Assembly: GCA_029976075.1 (NCBI GenBank)
Contig: JARKNW010000163.1
Coordinates: 97,480 to 161,479 of the forward strand
Source of the DNA: Pleomorphomonas sp.
GTDB lineage: Bacteria; Pseudomonadota; Alphaproteobacteria; Rhizobiales; Pleomorphomonadaceae
DNA: 64,000 bases
Direction: 5' to 3'
Numbering within the stretch: position 1 is the first letter of the stretch; the number at the start of each line of letters is the position of its first letter. Both the position numbers and the translations under genes were made by a program. The notes under the pieces are model-generated. The model ran no database searches. It was not told the DNA's origin and saw only the letters and a list, made by a program, of their open reading frames with translations. This document shows, piece after piece, positions 57,432 through 64,000 of the stretch.

Positions 57432-60400
57432 GAAAGCTTCGTACTTCTTCATGCTCCCGGCCAGCCAGTTGTAGAACTGGACGAAGCCCATCATGCGCTG
57501 GAAGGGCAACGTCTTGGTCAGCGCCTGGAAGTCTCGCCTGGAGTAGTCATCACCGAAGGCGGCCGAGGTCATCCCCGTTACGCCAGCCCAGCCAGTCTCC
57601 AACAGGTCCGCAGTAGGGTTGCCACCCAAACTTTGAACCGAGGTGGTGAGACCCGACGAGCGGGTATCGAAGATCGCATCTCCGGTGACCATCTCGGCCA
57701 GGAGGTCCATCGGAATGGTGGTGAGAGACGATTCCGAGGTTCGCTGGAAACCGGCCGCAGCGATCTTGCTCCACGACAGTCGGTCCTTGCGCTTACGCTC
57801 GGCATCCTTGTCGCCCATCAGGTTGAGGTTCGTCTGGGCAACGTAGGTGAGCGCTCCGAGGAACGCGGTGGTGCCAAAGGCAATTGCCGCCTCGGCGTCC
57901 CGCATGTTCATCCCCTGGAGCAACGACTTGGTCCACGCTCCGATGGTGAAGGTGCGGAACTGGAGGAAGGTCTTCGCCAGGGGACTTGCCATCCAGGTGG
58001 CGAACTGACCGATGTCGTTCTCCTGGATCATGTTCCGGGAGGCTCGCCACATGGCACTCTCGAAGGCTGCAACGGCCTTGCCGTCCCAGTTCTTCATGCC
58101 CAGGGCGTCCAGCTTCGAGGCCTTTTCGACGCCGTCCTTGAAGGTGGCATGCTTGCGGATGTTCTCGAAGATGAGGGCGGCGTCGTCCTTGGAAAGGCCA
58201 AGGGTCATCAGCCGGTTCATGTCCACCTTGTCCCCGAACTTCGCCATGCGGACGAACTTCACCGCGAAGGCCCGTGAAGCCCACCTCTGGTACAGCCCGT
58301 TGATCGGTGCCATGCCCGAGTAGAGCGAGGTAAAGCGGTTCATCGCGTGGAGCTTCGGGTTCACCTTGGCCGCAAACCTCTGGATTGGCGTGTTGCCACC
58401 GAGGGTGACCGGCGTCCCGAAGTCGTCGGAGTTGATGTGGAACTTGGTGCGGATGTAGTCCGAACCGAAGGCTCCGATGGCGTCCAGCTCGTCCGACAGC
58501 TCGTCACCCATGCGGCCCTCTCGGGCGGCCTGGATGATCTGACGGAAGCTCGGCATGCCCTGATAGAGAGCCTTAAGGCCTGTCGAGGCAGCCGTGCGTC
58601 CGATCTCGGGGAGCTGCGAGAAGCCAACCTGACCCATGAGGCGCATGAAGTTGTAGTCGCGGAGCATGCGCAGGAACGTCGACCAGTCGCCCAGGTCACC
58701 CTGATGGGGAACACCCATGATGGCGTCATAGGCGAAGTCCAGGTTCTTTACGTCCGTGGCATTGTCGGCGTGTTCGAGATCACCGACGCCGATAACGTCC
58801 GCCTTGAACTTCTCCCAATCGCCCCGGTTCTTGATTCCGTCGAGGACCAGCTCACCCGTGTCCGGGTCTCTGATCTTCATGCGGGCCATGGCGATGCCGC
58901 CGCTCATCTGGCGGGAGTAGAGGTGCATCACGAGGTTCGGGTCGTTCAGGTAGAAGTCCGACACCTTCAGCTCCTCCACGGAACCGAAGCGGTCACGCAC
59001 GGGGGCCGAGAAGGTCTCGTCGAAGAGGATGCGGTGCTTCAGCCGGGCGTTACCCCCGGCAAGCTCCTCGTTGGGCGTCCTGTGGTTCAGCGAGGATAGG
59101 ACCGAGTCGATCTCGTCGGGGCTAAGGTAGCCCTCAAGGAGGTCTTTCAGCTCATCGTCATCGTACCCACCGAAGCCCTTGCGGAGCAGCTCTTCGCCGG
59201 CCTGGAGCTTGTGCATCCGGTCGACGATGGCAAAGCCCAGCTTGTGGGCCAGCTCGGGCTCGATGTTGGGCTGGGCCTTCATCACCGCCCCGGCGAATAG
59301 CGAGGCGACACCACCCTTCTGAGGGTTGCGGTCGTAGCCGAACCGGTGGACCTTCTCGCGGGCCGAAGCCAGATCGAGGTAGCGGGGGAAGTAGTTGTCC
59401 ACGCCCATCTCGGTGCGGGTCAGGCCCTCTTCCTGGGCCATCTTCCACCACTTTCGCATCACGCCATTGAACACCTCACCGGCTTCCTTCACCTCGGAGC
59501 TGAACGCTGCCTTCTTGAATGGGTCCGTCTCGCGGACGTAGGCAGCCACCTCACTGCGGAACTTCTGAAGCCCTTCGGCGGACTGGAAGAAACTGATGTT
59601 GTTGGTCTTCCGGTACTTGTCCCAGGCCTTGCCATAGCCCCGTGCCCACTCGGTGGTGCTGACACGGAAGAGCCGGGCCTGCGTTTCCGAAGCTGCGATG
59701 GCAGTTACCTGCCCCGGCTTGGCGCGCACGGCGTCCTCGACGAGGTATCGAGCGGCCACCCTCACCATCGGGTTCTTGGACTTCAGGAGCTGGCCGGCGA
59801 GATCGAAGCGGGCCTTGCCATAGACCACCTCGGCATCCTTCGCGAGACGCCGATAGAGCGTCTGCTTCTCCTCCGAATTCGTCCGGAACATGGGCTGGCC
59901 GTTGGTGGCGTTCGCGCCTGCGATGGACTGCTTCGGCTCGATGATCTGCTGCTCGGCAAGCCGGTCCACGGCTTCCTTGCGCATGGCCTTGCCGGTCTGC
60001 TCCAGGGCGTCTGCCTCAGGCAGGAAGGCAGGGTTGCGGCGAATGGCGCCAACGGCACCACCCATCATGAGGCCGGTACCGATGGACCACAGGAGGTCGC
60101 TCTTGGTGGACGTGGGGTTCACCGCGTTCAGTGGAACGTCGGTCATGAGGTTGCCGGCGACACCTTCGGCTGCCGACAGTCCCATCATACCGACACGGCC
60201 CAGGCGGGCGGCAACCGCAGGAGCAAGACCGAGACCACCAGAGGCAGCCGAGATGGCAGCCGTGGCGAGCCATGCTCCGGGGTCAGTGAGGGCAGCCCCC
60301 ATCTGAAGGACGGTCCCTTCGGCGCCCATTGAGGCGAGCCGCTGGTTCACCTCCATCTGCTTGAGGATGCGCTGCCGAATGGCCTGGGCGTGTTGGTCGG

Positions 60401-61205
60401 AGACGGCATCCTCGAAGTCGCTCAGGTACTCATCGGGGATATCCCTGCGCAGTTCCTTCAGCCGGTCCTGGGTGAGCCGCCAGTTCGGGTCTGGCTCATA
60501 GTGGCCGAGCATCCGAAAAGGGGCGAGGATTGACCAGTTGTTGTAGATGGCCAGCCCCAGGCCTTCGAGATGTCCCGGCGCGTTCGGGTCTTCCGGCTTC
60601 GGGGGTTCGACGGTCGGGGCCGCCATGTTGGGGACGACATCCTCGTAGGAGATCGCCGCAGGCTGGTTGACGTTGAACTGGCTGTTCGAGGAAGCTGCCA
60701 TGGACGCCGGAGCGTCACCACCGGAGACCAAGGGGGTGTCCACGTTGGCCCCCTCGATCTTGCTGGTCCAGAGCTGCGCGAACTCCCGAGCGGTCATGTT
60801 CTCGGTGCCACCGTTTGACAGGACTTTCCTTGTGCCGAGGAGATCGGCCGCCCTGGCGTCAGGGTTCTCCAGGAGGAGCTGAGCGCCACCGGCACCCTGC
60901 TGGTGAGCGAGGTAGAGTTCACCGGCCGTTGGCTGCCGCCCGAGAACCTTTTCGAGGTACCGGGCGTTGTCGCGCATCAGGCGCATGCCGGCGTCTGCAT
61001 TGGCCTCTGGATCGAACTTGCTCTTACCTGGGGCGTACTTGTCCCAGGTACCGTCAACGAACTGGAAGAGCCCTCCGGCCGAGGATTGAGGGTTCTGGGC
61101 CGAGGGGTTGAAGTTGCTCTCTACGCTGGCGATTCGCAGGGCGTCATCAGGGTTCTGCCCGTACCGCCTCGCGGCGTCGGTGATGATGGACTTGATGTCG
61201 CGCAT
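57426..61205 (-). CDS. Large virion protein with lytic transglycosylase domain (T7 gp16-like)
   Basis: The 1,259-residue protein starts with a soluble lytic transglycosylase domain (about 1-130): AARRYGQNPDDALRIASVESNFNP, where the Glu in VESNF is catalytic, and SSAGGLFQFVDGTWDKY. The rest is long and mostly helical, with hydrophobic alanine/glycine segments near residues 290-390 (LATAAISAASGGLGLAPAVAARLG) that could insert into membranes. Size, order and composition match internal virion proteins of T7-like phages, which digest the wall and form the DNA channel. It overlaps the stop of the small gene upstream by one base. Confidence 0.8.
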   Translation of the reverse strand: MRDIKSIITDAARRYGQNPDDALRIASVESNFNPSAQNPQSSAGGLFQFVDGTWDKYAPGKSKFDPEANADAGMRLMRDNARYLEKVLGRQPTAGELYLAHQQGAGGAQLLLENPDARAADLLGTRKVLSNGGTENMTAREFAQLWTSKIEGANVDTPLVSGGDAPASMAASSNSQFNVNQPAAISYEDVVPNMAAPTVEPPKPEDPNAPGHLEGLGLAIYNNWSILAPFRMLGHYEPDPNWRLTQDRLKELRRDIPDEYLSDFEDAVSDQHAQAIRQRILKQMEVNQRLASMGAEGTVLQMGAALTDPGAWLATAAISAASGGLGLAPAVAARLGRVGMMGLSAAEGVAGNLMTDVPLNAVNPTSTKSDLLWSIGTGLMMGGAVGAIRRNPAFLPEADALEQTGKAMRKEAVDRLAEQQIIEPKQSIAGANATNGQPMFRTNSEEKQTLYRRLAKDAEVVYGKARFDLAGQLLKSKNPMVRVAARYLVEDAVRAKPGQVTAIAASETQARLFRVSTTEWARGYGKAWDKYRKTNNISFFQSAEGLQKFRSEVAAYVRETDPFKKAAFSSEVKEAGEVFNGVMRKWWKMAQEEGLTRTEMGVDNYFPRYLDLASAREKVHRFGYDRNPQKGGVASLFAGAVMKAQPNIEPELAHKLGFAIVDRMHKLQAGEELLRKGFGGYDDDELKDLLEGYLSPDEIDSVLSSLNHRTPNEELAGGNARLKHRILFDETFSAPVRDRFGSVEELKVSDFYLNDPNLVMHLYSRQMSGGIAMARMKIRDPDTGELVLDGIKNRGDWEKFKADVIGVGDLEHADNATDVKNLDFAYDAIMGVPHQGDLGDWSTFLRMLRDYNFMRLMGQVGFSQLPEIGRTAASTGLKALYQGMPSFRQIIQAAREGRMGDELSDELDAIGAFGSDYIRTKFHINSDDFGTPVTLGGNTPIQRFAAKVNPKLHAMNRFTSLYSGMAPINGLYQRWASRAFAVKFVRMAKFGDKVDMNRLMTLGLSKDDAALIFENIRKHATFKDGVEKASKLDALGMKNWDGKAVAAFESAMWRASRNMIQENDIGQFATWMASPLAKTFLQFRTFTIGAWTKSLLQGMNMRDAEAAIAFGTTAFLGALTYVAQTNLNLMGDKDAERKRKDRLSWSKIAAAGFQRTSESSLTTIPMDLLAEMVTGDAIFDTRSSGLTTSVQSLGGNPTADLLETGWAGVTGMTSAAFGDDYSRRDFQALTKTLPFQRMMGFVQFYNWLAGSMKKYEAFD

Positions 61206-61561
61206 CAGGCAGCCGCTTCATCGTCCCAGGTTGGGAGTTTGAGAGCGCGCAAATGGTTATCCGTAAAGGGCCTGAACGGGACCACTCGCGGGCCGTGTGA
61301 GGCGTTCTCGGCTACCGTCAGCAAGGCGGCTTTTTCGATATCCCGGATGATGAGGAGGGGATAGGGACGAATACCGTCCCACGTTTCAAGAAGACCGGTG
61401 TGCCCCTTGGTGACCAGCGCTCGGCAGGCGTCGTGCTCCGGGTTCCTGGTGCGGGCAATCAGAGGCAGCTGGTCGTATTCGACCCAGTACCACATACCGC
61501 AGGCAAAGGGCTTTAGGGGCCGCACCACGATACGGTGCGGGTTATCGATAGTTCCGTGCAT
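61205..61561 (-). CDS. Hypothetical phage protein
   Basis: The 118-residue product starts MHGTIDNPHRIVVRPLKPFACGMWYWVEYDQLPLIARTRNPEHDA and ends LPTWDDEAAA. It is beta/alpha mixed, with no known motif and no membrane segment. It stops one base into the start of the large transglycosylase gene, so the two are translated together, and it may be a virion or chaperone partner of that protein. A 426-base non-coding stretch lies upstream. Confidence 0.6.
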   Translation of the reverse strand: MHGTIDNPHRIVVRPLKPFACGMWYWVEYDQLPLIARTRNPEHDACRALVTKGHTGLLETWDGIRPYPLLIIRDIEKAALLTVAENASHGPRVVPFRPFTDNHLRALKLPTWDDEAAA

Positions 61562-61987
61562 TTGGGGTGTTTCTCACTCTGTCGCTGTTGAGTGCATGCC
61601 TGTCGCTGAACGCAAAAAGACCGGCCTCTATCGCTCCGACCGCGAAGAGGTCAGAGGACAGAGGACCGGTCAGTTTGAGAAACAGCGACGAGGCGCGAGG
61701 CTACCGATGGGGCTGAAATGAACGAGCATCGGTAGAAATCAAACGCACTCCCGGCGGTCGGGCGTCATTGGAGACCGTGCGAATGATGGATAGAACAAGC
61801 CATCTGAGGGCTCTGATAGAGGTTACTATTTGGAACCTCTGTGATTCACTGGGGTCATATCTTCCATATTCCCCTCAAAGTGAGATGGTTGATAGTTGGA
61901 TTGGAGATTGCACTGAGGTGAACCCAGAAGGTCACCTATGTGATTCCTCTATTCCTCTCATAAGGGAGGGGTAATTAAGGGGGCTGG
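61562..61987. other. Non-coding region with inverted repeat and 17-bp repeats
   Basis: No gene is supported. It holds a perfect 7-bp inverted repeat AGAGGTT-N9-AACCTCT (61,818-61,840), which may be an operator or hairpin, and the first copy of the repeat CATAAGGGAGGGGTAAT (61,959-61,975). The part from 61,800 to 61,960 is AT-rich compared with its neighbours. It probably controls the two leftward genes downstream. Confidence 0.55.
61959..61975 (+). repeat. 17-bp repeat copy 1 (CATAAGGGAGGGGTAAT)
   Basis: The copy is identical to copies 3 and 4. It lies 50 bp from copy 2 (start to start) in the gap between the broken antirepressor and the small hypothetical gene. Confidence 0.85.
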
Positions 61988-62008
61988 TCAGTTCCCTTCT
62001 TCCCCCAC

Positions 62009-62025
62009 CATAAGAGGGTGGTAAT
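62009..62025 (+). repeat. 17-bp repeat copy 2, diverged (CATAAGAGGGTGGTAAT)
   Basis: The copy differs from copies 1, 3 and 4 at two positions (G to A and A to T within the G-rich core). It lies inside the last codons of the shifted antirepressor frame. Confidence 0.75.
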
Positions 62026-62127
62026 TCATCCGCAGAACCACCGAGTAACCGGAGACGAGGGTGATCGTCAGGTTCTTCGGAAGGTGGAAGCAGGGAAGTG
62101 AGCGGCCGGTGGGGTCGGTGTAGCTCG

Positions 62128-62141
62128 ACGCAAATTTGCGT
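62128..62141. repeat. Palindrome ACGCAAATTTGCGT, right copy
   Basis: The 14-bp perfect palindrome lies inside the antirepressor reading frame and also occurs at 57,171-57,184 at the end of the homologous fragment on the other strand. Confidence 0.75.
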
Positions 62142-62785
62142 TCAGTGGTTTCGAGGGCTTCCAGCATGACGCGGATGTCCCGGTAGATGCCCTCAAATTT
62201 GAAGGCATCTTTTCCAAGCTCATCTCCCCCGTGGCGACCTTCTCTTCGCCCTTGATGTAGCCACCGTCCTTGCGGATGGCCGGGAGAACGTCGCGGGTCA
62301 CCCAATCCTGAAACTTCCTGGCATCAGGTTTGTCGCTGCGGAGGACCAGCCTGTAGAGGCCGCTTTCAGAGATGAGCTTCGCGTTGTAGGAGCCGCGCCA
62401 CGTAGCCGACCCCCCCACATCAGACAGGGTGGTAATCTGGTCGGATGCGAGTTTTGTCAGGTGGCGAGCGAACCCGTTCTTGGCGTGGTGTGCCAGTCCG
62501 AGAGCCTTGCACACGTCGGCCGCGAAGACCACGTTCGCCCACTCGCCGTAGGGCATCGAGAAGCCCAGGACGCGGAACGCCGCGCAGACCGAAGAGGCCC
62601 GCTGGCCGGTTCGCTTGTTCGTCCACACCGGCTCGTGCAGATCGGTTAGTTCTTCCTCGATCACGCGCTCCAGGGTGGAGGACATGTCGGTAAGATAGAT
62701 GATCTCGCTTGGGTTGATGCGTCCTTGCTTGACACCAAGGTCGAAGAGCTGAGCCTTCCTCACAAGCTCAGCAATATTCAGGTTG

Positions 62786-63469
62786 TCATACATCGAATCG
62801 TTCCTTGATCTTTTCCATTAGATCGGGGTGTTCAACCATGCAGAACAGGATGATTTCGCAGAGGTCGTCCTTTGGTTTCTTCTTGTAGGGCTCCATCATC
62901 TTGCCCAAGGCTCGATCAAGCGGGTGCCTTAGGTCTTCCGGGTTCTGGAAATCTTCATTGAGACCGAGCGTCTTGCGTGACCGCTCGATGATCTCTTCGC
63001 CGACCATCCCGTGGTCCGAGGCGAACTGTTCGAGCTTTCGGGTGGCGATCTCGGCCTCGGCTGGCGACGAGCTTTCGGCCATGCGATGAAGCTTGATGGC
63101 GTACTCAGCCTCGGCGGTGCCGAAGGTGGCCTTGCGCTGCTCGCGCTGGCGCTCTGGGCGAGAGACCTCACCGACGATGTCGTTGATGGTCTCACCGAAC
63201 TTGATGTCGCTCGTGCTGGTCCGTCGACGGACCACCATCAGGTACCTGTGAATGGTCGTCTTGGGGATGCCGGTAGCCTCAACCAGTTTCCTCTCCGACC
63301 AGCCGAAGCGGTCGATGAGGCGCTGCGCCTGCTGCCCCGCATGCCAAGCGAAGACAGCCGCCGAGGTTTCCGCAGCGCGGACCTCCTGATGGTTCAGCTT
63401 GATACCCTCGATCAGGGTCTGCTCGGTCTCCACGGGGACGACCGATTGAATGGACGTGATGGCGTTCAT
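62786..63469 (-). CDS. Hypothetical DNA-binding protein, ParB-like helix-turn-helix
   Basis: The 227-residue product starts MNAITSIQSVVPVETEQTLIEG and has a ParB/SpoJ-like helix-turn-helix (AQRLIDRFGWSERKLVEATGIPKTTIHRYLMVVRR, about 48-82) in a helical setting. The remaining part is charged and helical (EAEIATRKLEQFASDHGMVGEEIIERSRKTLGL). No family is named with certainty. It stops 8 bases into the antirepressor start, so both belong to one leftward transcript. Two repeat copies lie 31-98 bases upstream of its ATG, so it could bind them or be controlled through them. Confidence 0.62.
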   Translation of the reverse strand: MNAITSIQSVVPVETEQTLIEGIKLNHQEVRAAETSAAVFAWHAGQQAQRLIDRFGWSERKLVEATGIPKTTIHRYLMVVRRRTSTSDIKFGETINDIVGEVSRPERQREQRKATFGTAEAEYAIKLHRMAESSSPAEAEIATRKLEQFASDHGMVGEEIIERSRKTLGLNEDFQNPEDLRHPLDRALGKMMEPYKKKPKDDLCEIILFCMVEHPDLMEKIKERFDV

Positions 63470-63499
63470 GAGGGAACTCCGGGGTTAGCCTTCGTCGTG

Positions 63500-63516
63500 C
63501 ATAAGGGAGGGGTAAT
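63500..63516 (+). repeat. 17-bp repeat copy 3 (CATAAGGGAGGGGTAAT)
   Basis: The copy is identical to copies 1 and 4. It lies 31 bases upstream of the leftward helix-turn-helix gene and 51 bp from copy 4. Confidence 0.85.
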
Positions 63517-63550
63517 CGGGCGAGAGCCATCACAGTCAGCCGCCCTCATG

Positions 63551-63567
63551 CATAAGGGAGGGGTAAT
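63551..63567 (+). repeat. 17-bp repeat copy 4 (CATAAGGGAGGGGTAAT)
   Basis: The copy is identical to copies 1 and 3, and TG precedes both this copy and copy 3. The pairs 1-2 and 3-4 have start-to-start distances of 50 and 51 bp. Confidence 0.85.
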
Positions 63568-63684
63568 CCCCTGCCGACGTACCCTCCTGTCTTTGCGGGG
63601 GCGGTGCTTTGAGGGTGTTCAGAGCTTCGGCGCAGAGAGCCAAGGGGCAAGCCGGACGGGCTCCGTTGGTGGGGCGCGACTTAA

Positions 63685-63717
63685 GAAAAAAGCCCCACCG
63701 GTTTCCCGATGAGGCTT
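63685..63717 (-). terminator. Intrinsic terminator downstream of the right-edge gene
   Basis: On the minus strand a 12-bp stem (AAGCCTCATCGG / CCGGTGGGGCTT, with two G-T pairs) closes a GAAA tetraloop and is followed by TTTTTTC (six-base T-run when counted with the stem end). It separates the partial gene at the right edge from the helix-turn-helix gene. Confidence 0.85.
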
Positions 63718-63813
63718 AGCGCGGACCGGCACAAAGAGAGCCGCGTCAATCTCGAGTGTGGCAACGGTAGTTTCAATCGGATTGAACTTTCAATGCCAAC
63801 CGGCAGCACCTCG

Positions 63814-64000
63814 CTACATGTCGACCTCGTCCAAGTCCTCGAACCTGTCGCTGTCCCCAACAACGGCGTCCCTGCTCTGGATGGTCACCCACCGCTTGGA
63901 AAACCTCTTGGCGGTTAGCCGAAAGGCCGGCCGTATGTCCTCAAGGTGCATCGAGGCTGCCTCGACGTGATCAACCTCAAGCCGGACATCGTTCCAGACC
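63814..64000 (-). CDS. Unrecognised protein, C-terminal part (runs off right edge)
   Basis: The leftward frame enters at the right edge and stops with TAG at 63816-63814. The 61 visible residues include VWNDVRLEVDHVEAASMHLEDIRPAFRLTAKRFSKRWVTIQS and an acidic end DRFEDLDEVDM. No motif is recognised. The strong terminator about 100 bases downstream supports the end of a transcription unit here. Confidence 0.6.
   Translation of the reverse strand, partial: VWNDVRLEVDHVEAASMHLEDIRPAFRLTAKRFSKRWVTIQSRDAVVGDSDRFEDLDEVDM

Larger units (their letters stand above)
61988..62793 (-). pseudogene. BRO-N / Rha-type antirepressor, frameshifted
   Basis: From ATG 62793 the protein has an N-terminal helical part and a BRO-N domain (VVFAADVCKALGLAHHAKNGFARHLTKLASDQ, then LISESGLYRLVLRSDKPDARKFQDWVTRDVLPAIRKDGGYIKGEE). 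After about residue 195 the frame loses family sequence. The -1 frame instead reads FKFEGIYRDIRVMLEALETTERKFASSYTDPTGRSLPCFHLPK, the expected C-terminal domain, ending at 61988. The switch point is near GGAAAAG at about 62,213. Either the gene is broken by a single-base change or it uses -1 slippage. BRO-N proteins act as phage antirepressors. Confidence 0.7.
54662..64000. mobile_element. Second phage-derived element downstream of tRNA-Glu
   Basis: The element spans from the end of tRNA-Glu to the right edge. It contains a small serine recombinase, broken antirepressor genes, a large virion-type transglycosylase, small hypothetical genes and four copies of a 17-bp repeat. There is no terminase, capsid or portal gene in view. 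No integrase of the tyrosine type is visible next to the tRNA, so integration at the tRNA is inferred only from position. It may be a decayed prophage, a satellite, or the end of a prophage continuing beyond the window. Confidence 0.6.

Noticed and set aside
57366..60332. Plus-strand frames opposite the large transglycosylase gene
   Set aside because: They are antisense frames of a GC-rich gene, with H, E, G and L rich low-information sequence and no start signals.
1..64000. CRISPR arrays
   Set aside because: No regularly spaced direct repeats with unique spacers are visible; the only multi-copy short repeat is the 17-bp element, which has four copies in two pairs.

Overview
The window looks like the chromosome of a GC-rich alphaproteobacterium, most likely a member of the Hyphomicrobiales (Rhizobiales). 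The basis is the style of the core genes (GatCAB amidotransferase, MotA/MotB with a PilZ protein, orotate phosphoribosyltransferase, phytase-like esterase, two-domain cold shock protein) and the DUF2312/GapR gene; the genus is not determined. The window divides into four parts: prophage 1 (1 to about 22,165), a defence cassette (22,486-33,400), core chromosome (33,755-54,661), and a second phage-derived element downstream of tRNA-Glu (54,662 to the right edge).

Prophage 1 is a siphovirus with lambda-type organisation, most of it read leftward. The repressor/Cro-like switch lies at about 20.4-21.1 kb. A chain of overlapping early genes (CII-like regulator, zinc-motif protein, replication initiator) runs down to about 16.5 kb. 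The late genes follow: terminases, lambda-family portal, S49 protease, decoration protein, Mu gpT-type major capsid, tail tube, G/GT tail chaperone with a canonical -1 slippery site, tape measure, and tail proteins M, L, K and I. At least three intrinsic terminators sit directly in front of late genes, so an antitermination switch is likely. A short AT-rich secreted-protein gene with its own terminator is inserted in the tail module (a moron). Rightward from the switch, a GapR-like and a PrtN-like gene share the same operator sequence as the Cro-like promoter. No integrase is visible.

The defence cassette is a tight five-gene operon: a C5-cytosine DNA methyltransferase, a P-loop ATPase with a cysteine knuckle, an unrecognised 505-residue protein, an approximately 1,830-residue HerA/FtsK-like ATPase carrying a PD-(D/E)XK nuclease motif, and a Vsr-type nuclease. 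Gene order, sizes and motifs resemble the DptF-DptG-DptH restriction genes of phosphorothioate (Dnd) systems, but no Dnd modification genes are present. A methyltransferase and Vsr take the place they occupy in type II restriction-modification operons. This is the most interesting object in the window.

The core chromosome carries arsC, pyrE, a Sel1 protein, a glutathione transferase, the motA-motB-pilZ cluster, gatB, a phytase-like esterase, gatA-gatC, a GGDEF protein with a degenerate receiver, ruvX, a three-gene envelope/lipid A glycosylation operon (GT39, PAP2-GT2 fusion, LAB_N protein), a K+/H+ antiporter, a DUF192 protein, a two-domain cold shock protein, a glyoxalase, an M15-like lipoprotein and tRNA-Glu(UUC).

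The right-hand element contains a small serine recombinase, decayed Rha/BRO antirepressor genes, a 1,259-residue lytic transglycosylase resembling T7-type internal virion proteins, and four copies of a 17-bp repeat arranged as two pairs with 50-51 bp spacing. It runs off the right edge.
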